Source of the DNA: an uncultured Collinsella sp.
Lineage (GTDB): Bacteria; Actinomycetota; Coriobacteriia; Coriobacteriales; Coriobacteriaceae
Length of the DNA: 64,000 bases
Assembly: GCA_900768265.1 (NCBI GenBank)
Contig: CAAGCF010000036.1
Coordinates: forward strand, 124,001 to 188,000
Direction: 5' to 3'
Shown here: one piece after another, positions 18,164 through 26,112 of the stretch
Layout: every line of letters begins with the position of its first letter
Numbering within the stretch: the stretch's first letter is position 1
Position numbers and translations under genes: made by a program
Notes under the pieces: generated by a model
Databases searched by the model: none
Told to the model about the DNA's origin: nothing
What the model saw: only the letters and a program-made list of their open reading frames with translations

Positions 18164-19042
18164 CTAGCGCTCGACAAATGCCTCGATATCACTCAGTAGG
18201 CGCTTTGCCTCCTGGCGGCCCTGAATATACAGGTCGAGGAGCTTTGCCGGATCATGCTCAACGTGACCGACCTCGACCGGCTTTTGCGGAGCAACGACCA
18301 GCGCACGGCCCTCGCGCTCATACTTCCACAGATGCATGCGCTGGATGTTATAGCGGTCGTGGCGCGTCTCGATGGCCTCGAGCAGGTAGGGGTAGTCGGC
18401 ATAGCGGGCGCGTGCAGCGGGCATAAACTCGTAGGGCTTTTTTTCGTACGAGCGGTCCTGCGTGACAATGACAACCGCGCGGTCGAAGCCCGCCTCCTTC
18501 AGTACGTGCTCGATAGGGACCGAATCGGCTACGCCGCCGTCGACGTATTTGTGCCCATCGATCTCGACCGGCGGCGTCACCAGCGGCAGCGACGTCGAGG
18601 CGCGCACGGCGTCGAGATCGAGCACGGCGCTTTTGACCGGCAGGTACGCGGCGGTTCCGAAGAGCATGTCCGTCGCGACGGCGTACATCTCGATGGGGCT
18701 CGCGTCGAACGTCTCGTTGTCAAAGGGATCCAGGCGGTCCTGGACATCGTTGAAGATAAAGTCGTAACCCACAATAGAGCCCGTGGACGCAAACGATGCG
18801 GCGCCCATGAAGCGGTTGTCATTGCAGAAAGCCAGGTTGATGCGGTTGGCACGGCCGATCTGATGCGACTTGTAGTTCACGCCGTTGAGAGCGCCGGCCG
18901 ATACGCCATATACCGCCGGAATCTCGACGCCGGCCTCCATGAGAACGTCGAGTACGCCTGCGGTAAATTGCCCGCGGAAGCTGCCACCCTCCAAAACGAG
19001 CGCGACCTTGCCGGCGTTCTTTGCCTTATCTTCTGCAGTCAT
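18164..19042 (-). CDS. Patatin-like phospholipase (RssA-type)
   Basis: A 292-residue cytoplasmic-type patatin hydrolase with no signal peptide. The oxyanion loop LEGGSFRGQFTAGVLD, the nucleophile elbow G-V-S48-A-G and the catalytic Asp in KYVDGGVADSVPIEH make up a full Ser-Asp dyad. Such proteins hydrolyse acyl ester bonds of lipids; the natural substrate is unknown. CAGGAGG precedes the ATG. It stands alone between the rplM promoter and the tandem hairpin array. Confidence 0.87.
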   Translation of the reverse strand: MTAEDKAKNAGKVALVLEGGSFRGQFTAGVLDVLMEAGVEIPAVYGVSAGALNGVNYKSHQIGRANRINLAFCNDNRFMGAASFASTGSIVGYDFIFNDVQDRLDPFDNETFDASPIEMYAVATDMLFGTAAYLPVKSAVLDLDAVRASTSLPLVTPPVEIDGHKYVDGGVADSVPIEHVLKEAGFDRAVVIVTQDRSYEKKPYEFMPAARARYADYPYLLEAIETRHDRYNIQRMHLWKYEREGRALVVAPQKPVEVGHVEHDPAKLLDLYIQGRQEAKRLLSDIEAFVER

Positions 19043-19129
19043 ATTGACCTCCTGCGATTGCGTTTTGGCTTTCTTCTACCCAGTTTTGGAATGGAGGGCG
19101 CGCAGGTTTTGGAGTTGAGGAGATGGAGC

Positions 19130-19393
19130 GGAAAGCGCGTCCCAGTTTGAGGCGGGATTCCGGGAAACGCTTTCCGCTTGGACCGCCGTTGGGAAAGCGT
19201 GTCCCGTTCTGAGCGCGGATTCCGGGATGAACTTTCCGCCAGCAACCCATCCGGAAAATGCATCCCATTCCGAATGAGGATTCCGGGATGCGGTTTCCGC
19301 TTGATGTGCCATCCGGAAACTACGTCCCAGTCTGAGTGCGGATTCCGAGACGTACTTTCCGCCTGGGCCGTCATTGGGAAAGCGCGTCCCACC
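19130..19393. repeat. Tandem array of about 62-bp hairpin repeats
   Basis: Four full units start at 19130, 19192, 19253 and 19315 (62, 61, 62, 62 bases), with a fifth truncated unit from 19377. Each opens with GGAAA-5 bases-TCCC, keeps GGATTCC near its middle and then has GGGA-5 or 6 bases-TTTCC, so each unit can fold on itself. The inner bases differ between units but remain largely complementary within a unit (for example ATGCATCCC with GGGATGCGG). No gene is convincing here; frames reading through it are repetitive by-products. Confidence 0.8.
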
Positions 19394-19406
19394 CTGCGCT
19401 GCCGTA

Positions 19407-19454
19407 GCGTTTGCTTAACGCCCGCGCCCTGCATAGAGTTCGATTCTCCGCGGT
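19407..19454 (+). repeat. 48-bp direct repeat, copy 1 (contains tmRNA T-arm sequence)
   Basis: This is identical to 19618-19665 and contains GAGTTCGATTCTCCGCG, the 17 bases found in the T arm and acceptor side of tmRNA at 19730-19746, but on the opposite strand. Confidence 0.85.
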
Positions 19455-19617
19455 TTGGGGGATCCGTTGATGGGTTGAGGCCGGGGCAAGGCGCCCGATC
19501 GACATCGCGTCTATATAGGATCGAGGCTTTGCGCGGAGAATCCGCGTATTTGCTCCGCAAATACGCACCGGCTTCGGTCGGCTGCCGCCGCCCTCACCCG
19601 CTCGCTACAAACGCTTC

Positions 19618-19665
19618 GCGTTTGCTTAACGCCCGCGCCCTGCATAGAGTTCGATTCTCCGCGGT
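19618..19665 (+). repeat. 48-bp direct repeat, copy 2 (contains tmRNA T-arm sequence)
   Basis: This is identical to 19407-19454. The 163 bases between the copies hold a hairpin GCGTATTTGC-TCC-GCAAATACGC (about 19545-19567) and no recognisable gene. Confidence 0.85.
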
Positions 19666-19676
19666 ATCTGTAAGTA

Positions 19677-19712
19677 ATAAAAAGGCAGGTAGAGACACTT
19701 CTCTACCTGCCT
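19677..19712 (-). terminator. Terminator of tmRNA
   Basis: AGGCAGGTAGAGA and TCTCTACCTGCCT form a perfect 13-bp stem with a 4-base loop, followed on the minus strand by TTTTATT. It starts nine bases after the tmRNA 3' end. Confidence 0.9.
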
Positions 19713-19720
19713 GTAACTAT

Positions 19721-20084
19721 TGGTGGAGGCGCGGAGAATCGAACTCCGGTCCACGAAAGCCCCCTGATTGGCATCTCCAAGCTCAGTCGCTGGTTTTATC
19801 TCGGACGCTTTGCGCGCAGCGACACGCTCGCGGCGTCCTAACCGGTTCGGTCTTAGCCTGCGCCATACCGATTACGTGCGCAGGAGCATTCCCCTAAAAT
19901 GACGTCGCGCCGGTGTCGGGGAAATCACCGGGTTGACGCGCCGCTATAAACTAAGCAGCGAGAGCCATAGGCTCAAAAGAAGAGTTGTTGTCAATTCAAT
20001 TTGACGGTACCCCTGTTTAACGAGGCGAGGAGACCTCGGCTTGCTTCCTCTCTCAGAGCTATCGTGTCGAAACCAGTCGCCCCC
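19721..20084 (-). ncRNA. ssrA: Transfer-messenger RNA
   Basis: tmRNA rescues stalled ribosomes together with SmpB. The 5' end GGGGGCGACTGGTTTCGACA and the 3' end GAGTTCGATTCTCCGCGCC-TCCACCA form the tRNA-like domain with a 7-bp acceptor stem and encoded CCA, giving about 364 nt. The tag reading frame ends in codons for DNNSSFEPMALAA followed by TAG, a typical ALAA degron; the exact resume codon is uncertain. Pseudoknot segments are visible after the tag. A strong terminator follows. Confidence 0.93.
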
Positions 20085-20321
20085 GAATGTCGGGAAAGTC
20101 TGGATGGCATTGGGCACGAGCACCCAACACCCGTCGACTTTTCAAGGAACATACGGGGCGAGCCCCGCTTGTGGAGTGTTATCTTACCACGTTCTGAAAG
20201 CGGACAGCTGTTCTATGCACGAGCTGTGAAGACCCCAATGTGCGCCGCACTTCGCACTTTTGCTACCGATCGCGTCACGTATATTTTCGCCAAGCACAAT
20301 TGACCCTTCGAAAGGACCGTT

Positions 20322-20756
20322 ATGGATACCAAGCAGCAACTCGTCAATGCCCTCGCAGGCCTGGGCTCAACCATTACCGAAGCTATGGATGTCATCGAAG
20401 GCTTTGTCCCCTGCGGACATCCCGCCCTCACGGTATCGAACGCACTCGTCGCGCTGGACGCTGACGATGACGCCGCTCTCGCCCAGCAGCTTGAGACCGT
20501 CGAGGGCTTTATCGACCACGTGAGTGAGAACCGCGGTGTGTCCGCCTACCACAACATCGAGGTCGAGCTCGCGGGTCCCAAAGCCGATCTGCTCGCAGCA
20601 ATCCGCGAGGTAGGCGCCCTTATGCAGACCGCAGGCGTCAAGAACACCCAGGTCAACGAGTGGGTCTACCGCAGTCTGGCAGCACTCGACGGCTCCGAAG
20701 AAAAGACAGCCGAACAGCTCGCAGAAAGTCCCGCCATTAAGGCCGAGCTTTCGTAA
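20322..20756 (+). CDS. Conserved-looking hypothetical protein
   Basis: A 144-residue acidic, helical, soluble protein with no signal or membrane segment; I do not recognise the family. Features are a PCGHPALTVSNALVALD stretch near residue 30 and alternating Leu/Ala-rich helices. GAAAGGA stands ahead of the ATG, and composition and codon use match the core genes, so it is likely expressed. It is divergent from tmRNA and convergent with the PIN toxin gene. No operon partner. Confidence 0.6.
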   Translation: MDTKQQLVNALAGLGSTITEAMDVIEGFVPCGHPALTVSNALVALDADDDAALAQQLETVEGFIDHVSENRGVSAYHNIEVELAGPKADLLAAIREVGALMQTAGVKNTQVNEWVYRSLAALDGSEEKTAEQLAESPAIKAELS

Positions 20757-20814
20757 ATCGCAGGCGTGGGCCCCTTGGCGCATCGTCGTCCAAGAGGCCC
20801 GCAAACAGTTCGCG

Positions 20815-21330
20815 TCAACCGATAGCCGCGCCGCCGCGTTCGGCCAAAGCAAGAATCGGCATCATTTGGCGCGGGGTCTTTGCTGCAAGATCGGCATGTT
20901 CGAGCAGCTTGCGATCGTTGGTCACCAAGTAATCAACCTGGGCACGTTTGCATGCGGCGAGTACCAAGTTGTCCTCGTAATCGCGATGGAGCGCTAAGTA
21001 TTTGTCGGCCAGCCAAAGGTCCGACGCATCTGCACCCACGGCCGTGGCGTTTTCGGTCACATTCCGAACAAACGCCAACGCCGCATCGCCAATTGCACGG
21101 GCAGATGCCTCGTCGAGCGCTCCCCCGCTGGCAAGAACGCTACGCTTCAGCTCGTGTTGGACAACGTACAGTACGTCCTTGGCGATATGCACCGGGAAGA
21201 ACAGCAACGCCCCCGTCTCCGTCGCCTGCCCAATAAACGCACGCGCGGCAAGCGACTCGGCATGGTCGACGCAAAACGAATCGACCCATACGTTGGCGTC
21301 TACCATGATCTTGAGAGGCGCCCCACTCAC
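20815..21330 (-). CDS. PIN-domain toxin
   Basis: A 171-residue PIN-domain protein, presumed RNase of a type II toxin-antitoxin pair. The metal-binding acidic residues are in place: Asp in MVDANVWVD near the N-terminus, Glu in VQHELKRS, and Asp residues in HRDYEDNLVLAAC and LVTNDRKLL. A GTG start overlaps the antitoxin stop by four bases (GTGA), so translation is coupled. The target RNA is unknown. Confidence 0.82.
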   Translation of the reverse strand: MSGAPLKIMVDANVWVDSFCVDHAESLAARAFIGQATETGALLFFPVHIAKDVLYVVQHELKRSVLASGGALDEASARAIGDAALAFVRNVTENATAVGADASDLWLADKYLALHRDYEDNLVLAACKRAQVDYLVTNDRKLLEHADLAAKTPRQMMPILALAERGGAAIG

Positions 21331-21680
21331 TGGATCATCCCCTTTTGGCGATAATGCTCATCCATGGCTTCGGAATAGATTGTGTCCCAATCGAGATCGT
21401 CGGATACGGGCGACGTAGCGATGCCCAGGTCCGCGTAAAGCTGATCTGCCGCCGCCCATGATGCGGCGAACGGAGTATCGGGCGCGACGGTCTGCCGCCG
21501 GTCGTCGACGGCCGCAAGCACTTCCTCGCACTGCCCGCCACCCTGCGCGACCTTGGCCACCACCTTTTTGATGAGCTCGGGCAGTGACCCGCCCGAAAGC
21601 CGCAGCGCTTCCTCGGCGCGCTCTTTAACCGAGCGATCTACGCGAACATTCACCTGCGCCATGCTGCCAACGGTAGCCAT
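21327..21680 (-). CDS. RelB/DinJ-like antitoxin
   Basis: A 117-residue protein. Its N-terminal ribbon-helix-helix block MAQVNVRVDRSVKERAEEAL is that of RelB/DinJ DNA-binding antitoxins, and the acidic C-terminal half (DDLDWDTIYSEAMDEHY) is the likely toxin-binding part. The start is set at MATVGSMAQV because GGTGAGG lies upstream and the palindromic operator at 21702-21718 would otherwise fall inside the gene. RelB-type antitoxin with a PIN toxin is an unusual pairing but occurs. Confidence 0.78.
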   Translation of the reverse strand: MATVGSMAQVNVRVDRSVKERAEEALRLSGGSLPELIKKVVAKVAQGGGQCEEVLAAVDDRRQTVAPDTPFAASWAAADQLYADLGIATSPVSDDLDWDTIYSEAMDEHYRQKGMIQ

Positions 21681-21701
21681 CTCAACCTCACCTTCAGCAT
21701 T

Positions 21702-21718
21702 TGCTAGCTCTGCTAGCA
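21702..21718 (-). promoter_or_regulatory. Palindromic operator of the PIN toxin-antitoxin operon
   Basis: TGCTAGC-TCT-GCTAGCA is a perfect inverted repeat 22 bases upstream of the antitoxin ATG. That is the usual place for autoregulation by a ribbon-helix-helix antitoxin. Confidence 0.65.
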
Positions 21719-21752
21719 CGAGCATATATCCGAGCTAACATCTCGTCAAACA

Positions 21753-21800
21753 AAAGAAGGCCTGCACCCTGGCGGCTGCGGCGCCGCCAGGGTGCAGGCC
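21753..21800 (-). terminator. Terminator of the metal ATPase operon
   Basis: Perfect 17-base arms (21759-21775 and 21784-21800; GGCCTGCACCCTGGCGG) enclose 8 bases, and TTCTTTTG follows on the minus strand. It is 20 bases after the ATPase stop. Confidence 0.88.
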
Positions 21801-21819
21801 ATTTACTCAATCGAAAACG

Positions 21820-23895
21820 CTAACGCAGGTACGCCTTTGCGTTGCCCAGGCTGTAGGCGATCGTTGAGCCGTTGTGCAGCAGTGACGACGTCTGCGGAGT
21901 GATCATGCCGGTAATGCCCAGCGCCAGGAGCGCCGAGTTGGTGAGCATCACCTTGGAATACGAACTCGTCAGACGATCGATAAGCCCCTGACTCATACGG
22001 CGCAGGCGCACGATCGCGGCAAGATCCGTATCGGTCAGGATGATGTCGGCAACCTCCTTGGCGATGTCGCTTCCGCCACCCATCGCCAAGCCCACGTCGG
22101 CCAAACCGAGCGCCGGCGAATCGTTAACACCGTCGCCCACCATGGCAACGTGGCGCCCCTCGCCCTTAATGCGCTCCACATACGCGTACTTGTCCTCGGG
22201 CAGCAGCTCGGCCTTAAACTCGTCGACCCCTGCCTCGCGAGCAATGCGCTCGGCCGTGCGCTCCGAGTCGCCCGTGAGCATAACGACATGCTTAACGCCC
22301 AACGCGTGCAGGTCGGCGATGGCCTCACGGACCCCGGCCTTGAGCGGATCCTCGATGCCGAGCACGCCGACGACCTTCCCATCGACCGCCAGATACAGCG
22401 GCGACAGGCCCTGCATCTGGGACTCAATGCGCTCCTTAATGTCGGAATCGAGCTGCGCGCTCTCGTCCTCAAACACAAAGTGTGCCGAGCCGATAATCGC
22501 GCGACGCCCTTCGATGGACGAAGCAATACCATGCGCCACGATGTACTCGACCGCAGCATGGCGCTCGCGGTGCTCGAGCCCGCGCTCGCGGGCGGCGTTG
22601 ACCACGGCACGCGCCACCGGATGCGGGAAATGCTCCTCCAGGCAGGCAGAAAGGCGCAGGACCTCGTCCTCGCTCCAGCCGTCGGTCGTCAGCACACAAG
22701 CCAGGCGCGGCTGCGCCTCGGTCAGCGTGCCGGTCTTATCAAACACAATGGTGTCGGCCTTGGCAAACGACTCAAAGTACTTCGCGCCCTTGACCATGAC
22801 GCCCATCTTGGCGGCATCGCTCATAGCGGTCATGACGGCAACGGAACCCGTGAGCTTGAGTGCGCACGAGTAGTCGACCATCAGTGCCGCCGAGGTCTTG
22901 ATGAGGCTGCGGGTAGTAAGCGCAACCAGGCCCGCGAGCAGGAAGTTCCACGGGACGATCTTGTTGGCAAGGTCCTCCATATGCGACTGGCCCTCGGACT
23001 TGAGCGAGTCGGCCGTCTGCACGAGCGAGACGATTGAGCGCAGTTTGGTTTGCGCCGTATTGGCGCGCACGCGCACCAAGATGCTGCCGTCTTCCACGAC
23101 GGTGCCGGCGAACACGTCGTCGCCTGCGCTACGCTCGACGGCCAGCGGCTCGCCGGTCAGGGTCGCTTGGTTGACCATAGCGCTCCCCTGCTCGACAACA
23201 CCGTCGATGCAAATGGACATGCCAGTGCGCACGGCTACCAAGTCGCCGGGCTCGAGCTCGGTGGCGGCAACGCTTACCTCGGTGTCACCGACCACTTTTT
23301 GTGCCTTATCGGGCACGTCGAGCAGCGAGTTGATGAGCTCGTTTTCGCTCATGGCGCGCGTGTAGTCCTCGAGCAATTCGCCCACGTTGAGCAGGAACAT
23401 CGTCTGGCCGGCGGTATCGACGTCGCGTTTGACAAACGAGATACCAATGGCCGAAGCATCGAGCACGGGAACGGTCAGGCGCGGCTGCGCGAGCTCACGG
23501 AGGGCGGCGCGCAAAAATGCCATGTAACCGGCCACGACAAACACAGCACGCAGAGGCGTCGGCAAGAACCAGCGGCGCGCGTAGTGGGCGCCGATAAGTG
23601 TGGCAAGATCCATGACGAGCTTGTGCTTGCGTGGCTCAAGCTGCATCACGTAACCCGTCTTTGCGTCGGCGATGGCCTGAGCGTCGAGCGCACCGACGGC
23701 GGCCAGCACGGCATCGCGGCGCGACTCGTCGTATTCGAGTGCCATCTGGCCGATGCGGCCGTAGACGCGCACCTTGTGCACGCCGTCGATGTCGCCGCCA
23801 AGCTTAAGAAGTGCATCGAGATCGCTCTCTGGCACAGGACCCGCCAATTGAAGACGGGTCCTGCCGGGGATCTCGCTAATAATCGAGAATCTCAT
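21820..23895 (-). CDS. Heavy-metal P1B-type ATPase (metal exporter)
   Basis: A 691-residue P1B-ATPase pumping a metal ion across the plasma membrane. Residues 1-75 are a degenerate HMA-like domain (IPGRTRLQLAG) without CxxC. Core motifs are present: TGEP actuator loop, phosphorylated Asp386 in DKTGTLT, HP dipeptide in EHFPHPVAR, and GDGVNDSPALG. The transmembrane metal site reads S343-C344-A345 (DYSCALKL) instead of the usual CPC/SPC, so the metal cannot be assigned from the motif; manganese, iron or zinc are possible. It is in an operon with a small membrane protein 18 bases upstream, an arrangement like mycobacterial ctpC with its PacL partner. Confidence 0.85.
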   Translation of the reverse strand: MRFSIISEIPGRTRLQLAGPVPESDLDALLKLGGDIDGVHKVRVYGRIGQMALEYDESRRDAVLAAVGALDAQAIADAKTGYVMQLEPRKHKLVMDLATLIGAHYARRWFLPTPLRAVFVVAGYMAFLRAALRELAQPRLTVPVLDASAIGISFVKRDVDTAGQTMFLLNVGELLEDYTRAMSENELINSLLDVPDKAQKVVGDTEVSVAATELEPGDLVAVRTGMSICIDGVVEQGSAMVNQATLTGEPLAVERSAGDDVFAGTVVEDGSILVRVRANTAQTKLRSIVSLVQTADSLKSEGQSHMEDLANKIVPWNFLLAGLVALTTRSLIKTSAALMVDYSCALKLTGSVAVMTAMSDAAKMGVMVKGAKYFESFAKADTIVFDKTGTLTEAQPRLACVLTTDGWSEDEVLRLSACLEEHFPHPVARAVVNAARERGLEHRERHAAVEYIVAHGIASSIEGRRAIIGSAHFVFEDESAQLDSDIKERIESQMQGLSPLYLAVDGKVVGVLGIEDPLKAGVREAIADLHALGVKHVVMLTGDSERTAERIAREAGVDEFKAELLPEDKYAYVERIKGEGRHVAMVGDGVNDSPALGLADVGLAMGGGSDIAKEVADIILTDTDLAAIVRLRRMSQGLIDRLTSSYSKVMLTNSALLALGITGMITPQTSSLLHNGSTIAYSLGNAKAYLR

Positions 23896-23913
23896 AGTTT
23901 GTGCCTGGGAGCG

Positions 23914-24159
23914 TTACTCGGCTGCCTCGTCAGCAGCGGCCTCGCTCTGGGTGATGTAAGCAGCCTCGGCAACCATGTCGTCGACATTAGCCTTGGCCTG
24001 CTCGACCATGTCCTGGTAGCCGTTCTTGATGCGCATGCCGCACGCGATACCCTGCACGCAGGCGTTCTTTACCGGAGCGCTGGTAAGCAGCTTGATGCCG
24101 GCCGTGCCAAGTAGAAAACCGCCACCGACAAGCAGGGTATTGAACGTCGACTTCTTCAT
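23914..24159 (-). CDS. Small membrane protein partnered with the metal ATPase (DUF6110-like)
   Basis: An 81-residue protein: a short N-terminal hydrophobic segment (TLLVGGGFLLGTAGIKLLTS, about residues 7-26), a KNACVQGIACGMRIKNGYQD region with two Cys, and an acidic Ala/Glu-rich tail (QSEAAADEAAE). It resembles the DUF6110 family by eye; I cannot confirm this here. Position ahead of the ATPase, size and topology recall PacL (DUF1490) scaffold proteins of mycobacterial P-ATPases, whose acidic tails bind metal. The start MKKSTFNTL follows AAGGAG. A palindrome at 24268-24287 precedes the operon. Confidence 0.7.
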   Translation of the reverse strand: MKKSTFNTLLVGGGFLLGTAGIKLLTSAPVKNACVQGIACGMRIKNGYQDMVEQAKANVDDMVAEAAYITQSEAAADEAAE

Positions 24160-24267
24160 GTTGCTTCTCCTTTTTGCCGCATTGGACGCGGCATGGTGCC
24201 TCAGCACCCGAGTAAACAAGTTTGCTCGAGCACGCTTTTGAAATATCTCAATTTTATCTAACTATCT

Positions 24268-24287
24268 AGGTCAGCCATGGCTAACCT
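24268..24287 (-). promoter_or_regulatory. DtxR/IdeR-like palindrome upstream of the metal ATPase operon
   Basis: AGGTCAGCCATGGCTAACCT is an inverted repeat with one mismatched pair, about 110 bases upstream of the small membrane protein. The 16-base core GTnAGCCATGGCTnAC recurs at 27991-28006. It is close to the IdeR/DtxR pattern (GGTTAGSCTAACC) but two bases longer in the centre. Confidence 0.5.
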
Positions 24288-24320
24288 TTTGAAAATTAGC
24301 GATGCGGAGTAACCGATTGT

Positions 24321-24349
24321 CAATGTGAGAAAGGGACTGTCCCTTTGCC
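24321..24349. repeat. Palindromic repeat AAAGGGACTGTCCCTTT, copy 1
   Basis: CAATGTGAGAAAGGGACTGT continuing to CCCTTTGCC matches 29093-29121 with two differences. It lies six bases past the stop of the ABC exporter gene and may act in transcription termination. Confidence 0.65.
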
Positions 24350-24354
24350 CCTTC

Positions 24355-26112
24355 TTACAACTGCCAGGTAGCTGCTTCCTTTTGCAGCGCCACCATGCGG
24401 GCGAATTCTCCACCTGCCGCCTTGAGCTGCGCCGGAGTGCCCTGCTCGGCAACCACACCATCCTTGAGTACAACGATTTTGTCGGCATTTTCCACCGTAC
24501 GCATACGGTGGGCGATCACGATAACCGTCTTACCTGCAAGCAGACGGGAGAGCGCCTGCTGAACCACGGTCTCGTTCTCCACATCCAAACTCGCCGTCGC
24601 CTCGTCCAACAGCACGATAGGCGCGTCTTTGAGCAGCGCGCGGGCGATGGAGATGCGCTGGCGCTCGCCGCCGGACAGCTTGGAGCCGTTCTCGCCAATC
24701 ATGGTGTCATAGCCCTGCGGCATGCGGCTCACAAACTCGTCGCAGTTGGCGGCACGCGCGGCAGCAAGCACTTCCTCATCGGTGGCATCGCGACGGCCAA
24801 GGCGGATGTTTCCCATCACCGTGTCGTCAAAGAGCAGCACGTCTTGGAACACAATGGCGTAATCACGCAGCAGCACTTCGGGATCGACGGTCGCAACATC
24901 TACACCGCCCACGGTAACCTTGCCCGCAGTGGCGTCCCAAAAGCGCGCGGCCAGGCGGCTCACCGTAGACTTGCCAGAGCCCGAAGGACCGACTAGTGCC
25001 GTGACCTCGCCTTCCTTGGCGGTAAAGCTCACATCGGCAAGAACTTTCTCGCCGGCGCGGCCGTCCTCGCCCGCACCATAACCAAATGCCACGTGATCGA
25101 ACACCACGTCATGACCTACGGACTCAAACTGCTCGCTGCCCCGCGCCACGGGCTCTTCCATGATGGAGCGCATGCGCTTGGCCGACGACTCGGCGGCAAA
25201 CAGCTCGGACATCAGCATCAGTGCCTGATCGAAGGGCGCATAGATGCGGCTCACCATGAGCAGGAAGGCAAACATCACCAAAAAGTCGACCCGGCCGGAG
25301 GCGACCATCGCAGCGCCCGTGACCAACGTGGTGGCAATCCCCAGGCGCAGGATGGCAAAGGCGGAGTTGACCAAAAGTCCGTTGGCGAGCTCGCCTTTGG
25401 TGGTCTCGCGCTCCTCGGCATCGATCACGGCGTTGAGCCCCTCAAGATAATGGGCCTCCTGGTTGGTGGCGCGGATCTCGCGCACGCAGTCGAGCGTCTC
25501 CTGGATCGCCTCGGTAACCTTGACCTTCTCGGCACGCACATGGTCGAACACCGGGATCATGGGGCCGCGCGTCAGATACAGCACGGCAAAGGCCACGGGC
25601 ACGCTCCAAAACGCCGCGATCGCCAGCTGCCAGCAAAAGAACAGCGACGCCACGAACACAATGGCGCTTGCGATGATGGCACCCCAAAGCTCTCCCAGCA
25701 CGTGGCTGTAGGCGTGCTCCATGGCTTGGACGTCGCCCATGATGGTCTCGGTTAAATCGGCCAGATCACGACGGCCAAAAAACGACAGCGGCAACTTGCG
25801 CAAGCGCTCGGCAATCTCCATACGCTGCTTGCCGCACTCCTCGTAAAAGATGCAGTAGGTGTAGTAATACTGCTGCCAGTTAGAGGCAAAGAGCAACACG
25901 AAAAAGACCAGGAGGCCGCCCACAATCGGCAGGGCATCCGGCAGGTCGGCGCCGGTGGCGAGATGTTCGACAAAGCCGGCCATGACCAGGAACAAAAAAC
26001 CCATACCGGCCATGGTGACCAGATTGGTGAGCGCGGTCCAGAAAATGCCGCGTTTTACGCCGGCGACGCCTTTATCGGATAGGAAATACTTCTTTTGGAA
26101 TGAGGCGAACAT
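24355..26112 (-). CDS. ABC exporter half-transporter (TMD-NBD), second subunit
   Basis: A 585-residue type IV ABC half-transporter: six membrane segments in residues 1-310, then a nucleotide-binding domain with Walker A GPSGSGKST, signature LSGGERQRI, Walker B IVLLDEATASLD and the H-loop IAHRM. The ATG follows the preceding gene's stop immediately, its ribosome site lying inside that gene. The two subunits surely form a heterodimer. The substrate is not evident; the pairing with an AraC regulator and a metal-type operator resembles siderophore or metallophore ABC modules (YbtPQ/IrtAB type), which would be import-linked; a drug or peptide exporter is the alternative. Confidence 0.85.
   Translation of the reverse strand: MFASFQKKYFLSDKGVAGVKRGIFWTALTNLVTMAGMGFLFLVMAGFVEHLATGADLPDALPIVGGLLVFFVLLFASNWQQYYYTYCIFYEECGKQRMEIAERLRKLPLSFFGRRDLADLTETIMGDVQAMEHAYSHVLGELWGAIIASAIVFVASLFFCWQLAIAAFWSVPVAFAVLYLTRGPMIPVFDHVRAEKVKVTEAIQETLDCVREIRATNQEAHYLEGLNAVIDAEERETTKGELANGLLVNSAFAILRLGIATTLVTGAAMVASGRVDFLVMFAFLLMVSRIYAPFDQALMLMSELFAAESSAKRMRSIMEEPVARGSEQFESVGHDVVFDHVAFGYGAGEDGRAGEKVLADVSFTAKEGEVTALVGPSGSGKSTVSRLAARFWDATAGKVTVGGVDVATVDPEVLLRDYAIVFQDVLLFDDTVMGNIRLGRRDATDEEVLAAARAANCDEFVSRMPQGYDTMIGENGSKLSGGERQRISIARALLKDAPIVLLDEATASLDVENETVVQQALSRLLAGKTVIVIAHRMRTVENADKIVVLKDGVVAEQGTPAQLKAAGGEFARMVALQKEAATWQL

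Noticed and set aside
19130..19393. CRISPR array
   Set aside because: The unit repeats along its whole 62 bases with no unique spacers, and no cas gene is near.
19178..19897. A 239-codon plus-strand frame across the hairpin array and tmRNA
   Set aside because: It reads through tandem hairpins and antisense to tmRNA, so it cannot be a conserved gene.
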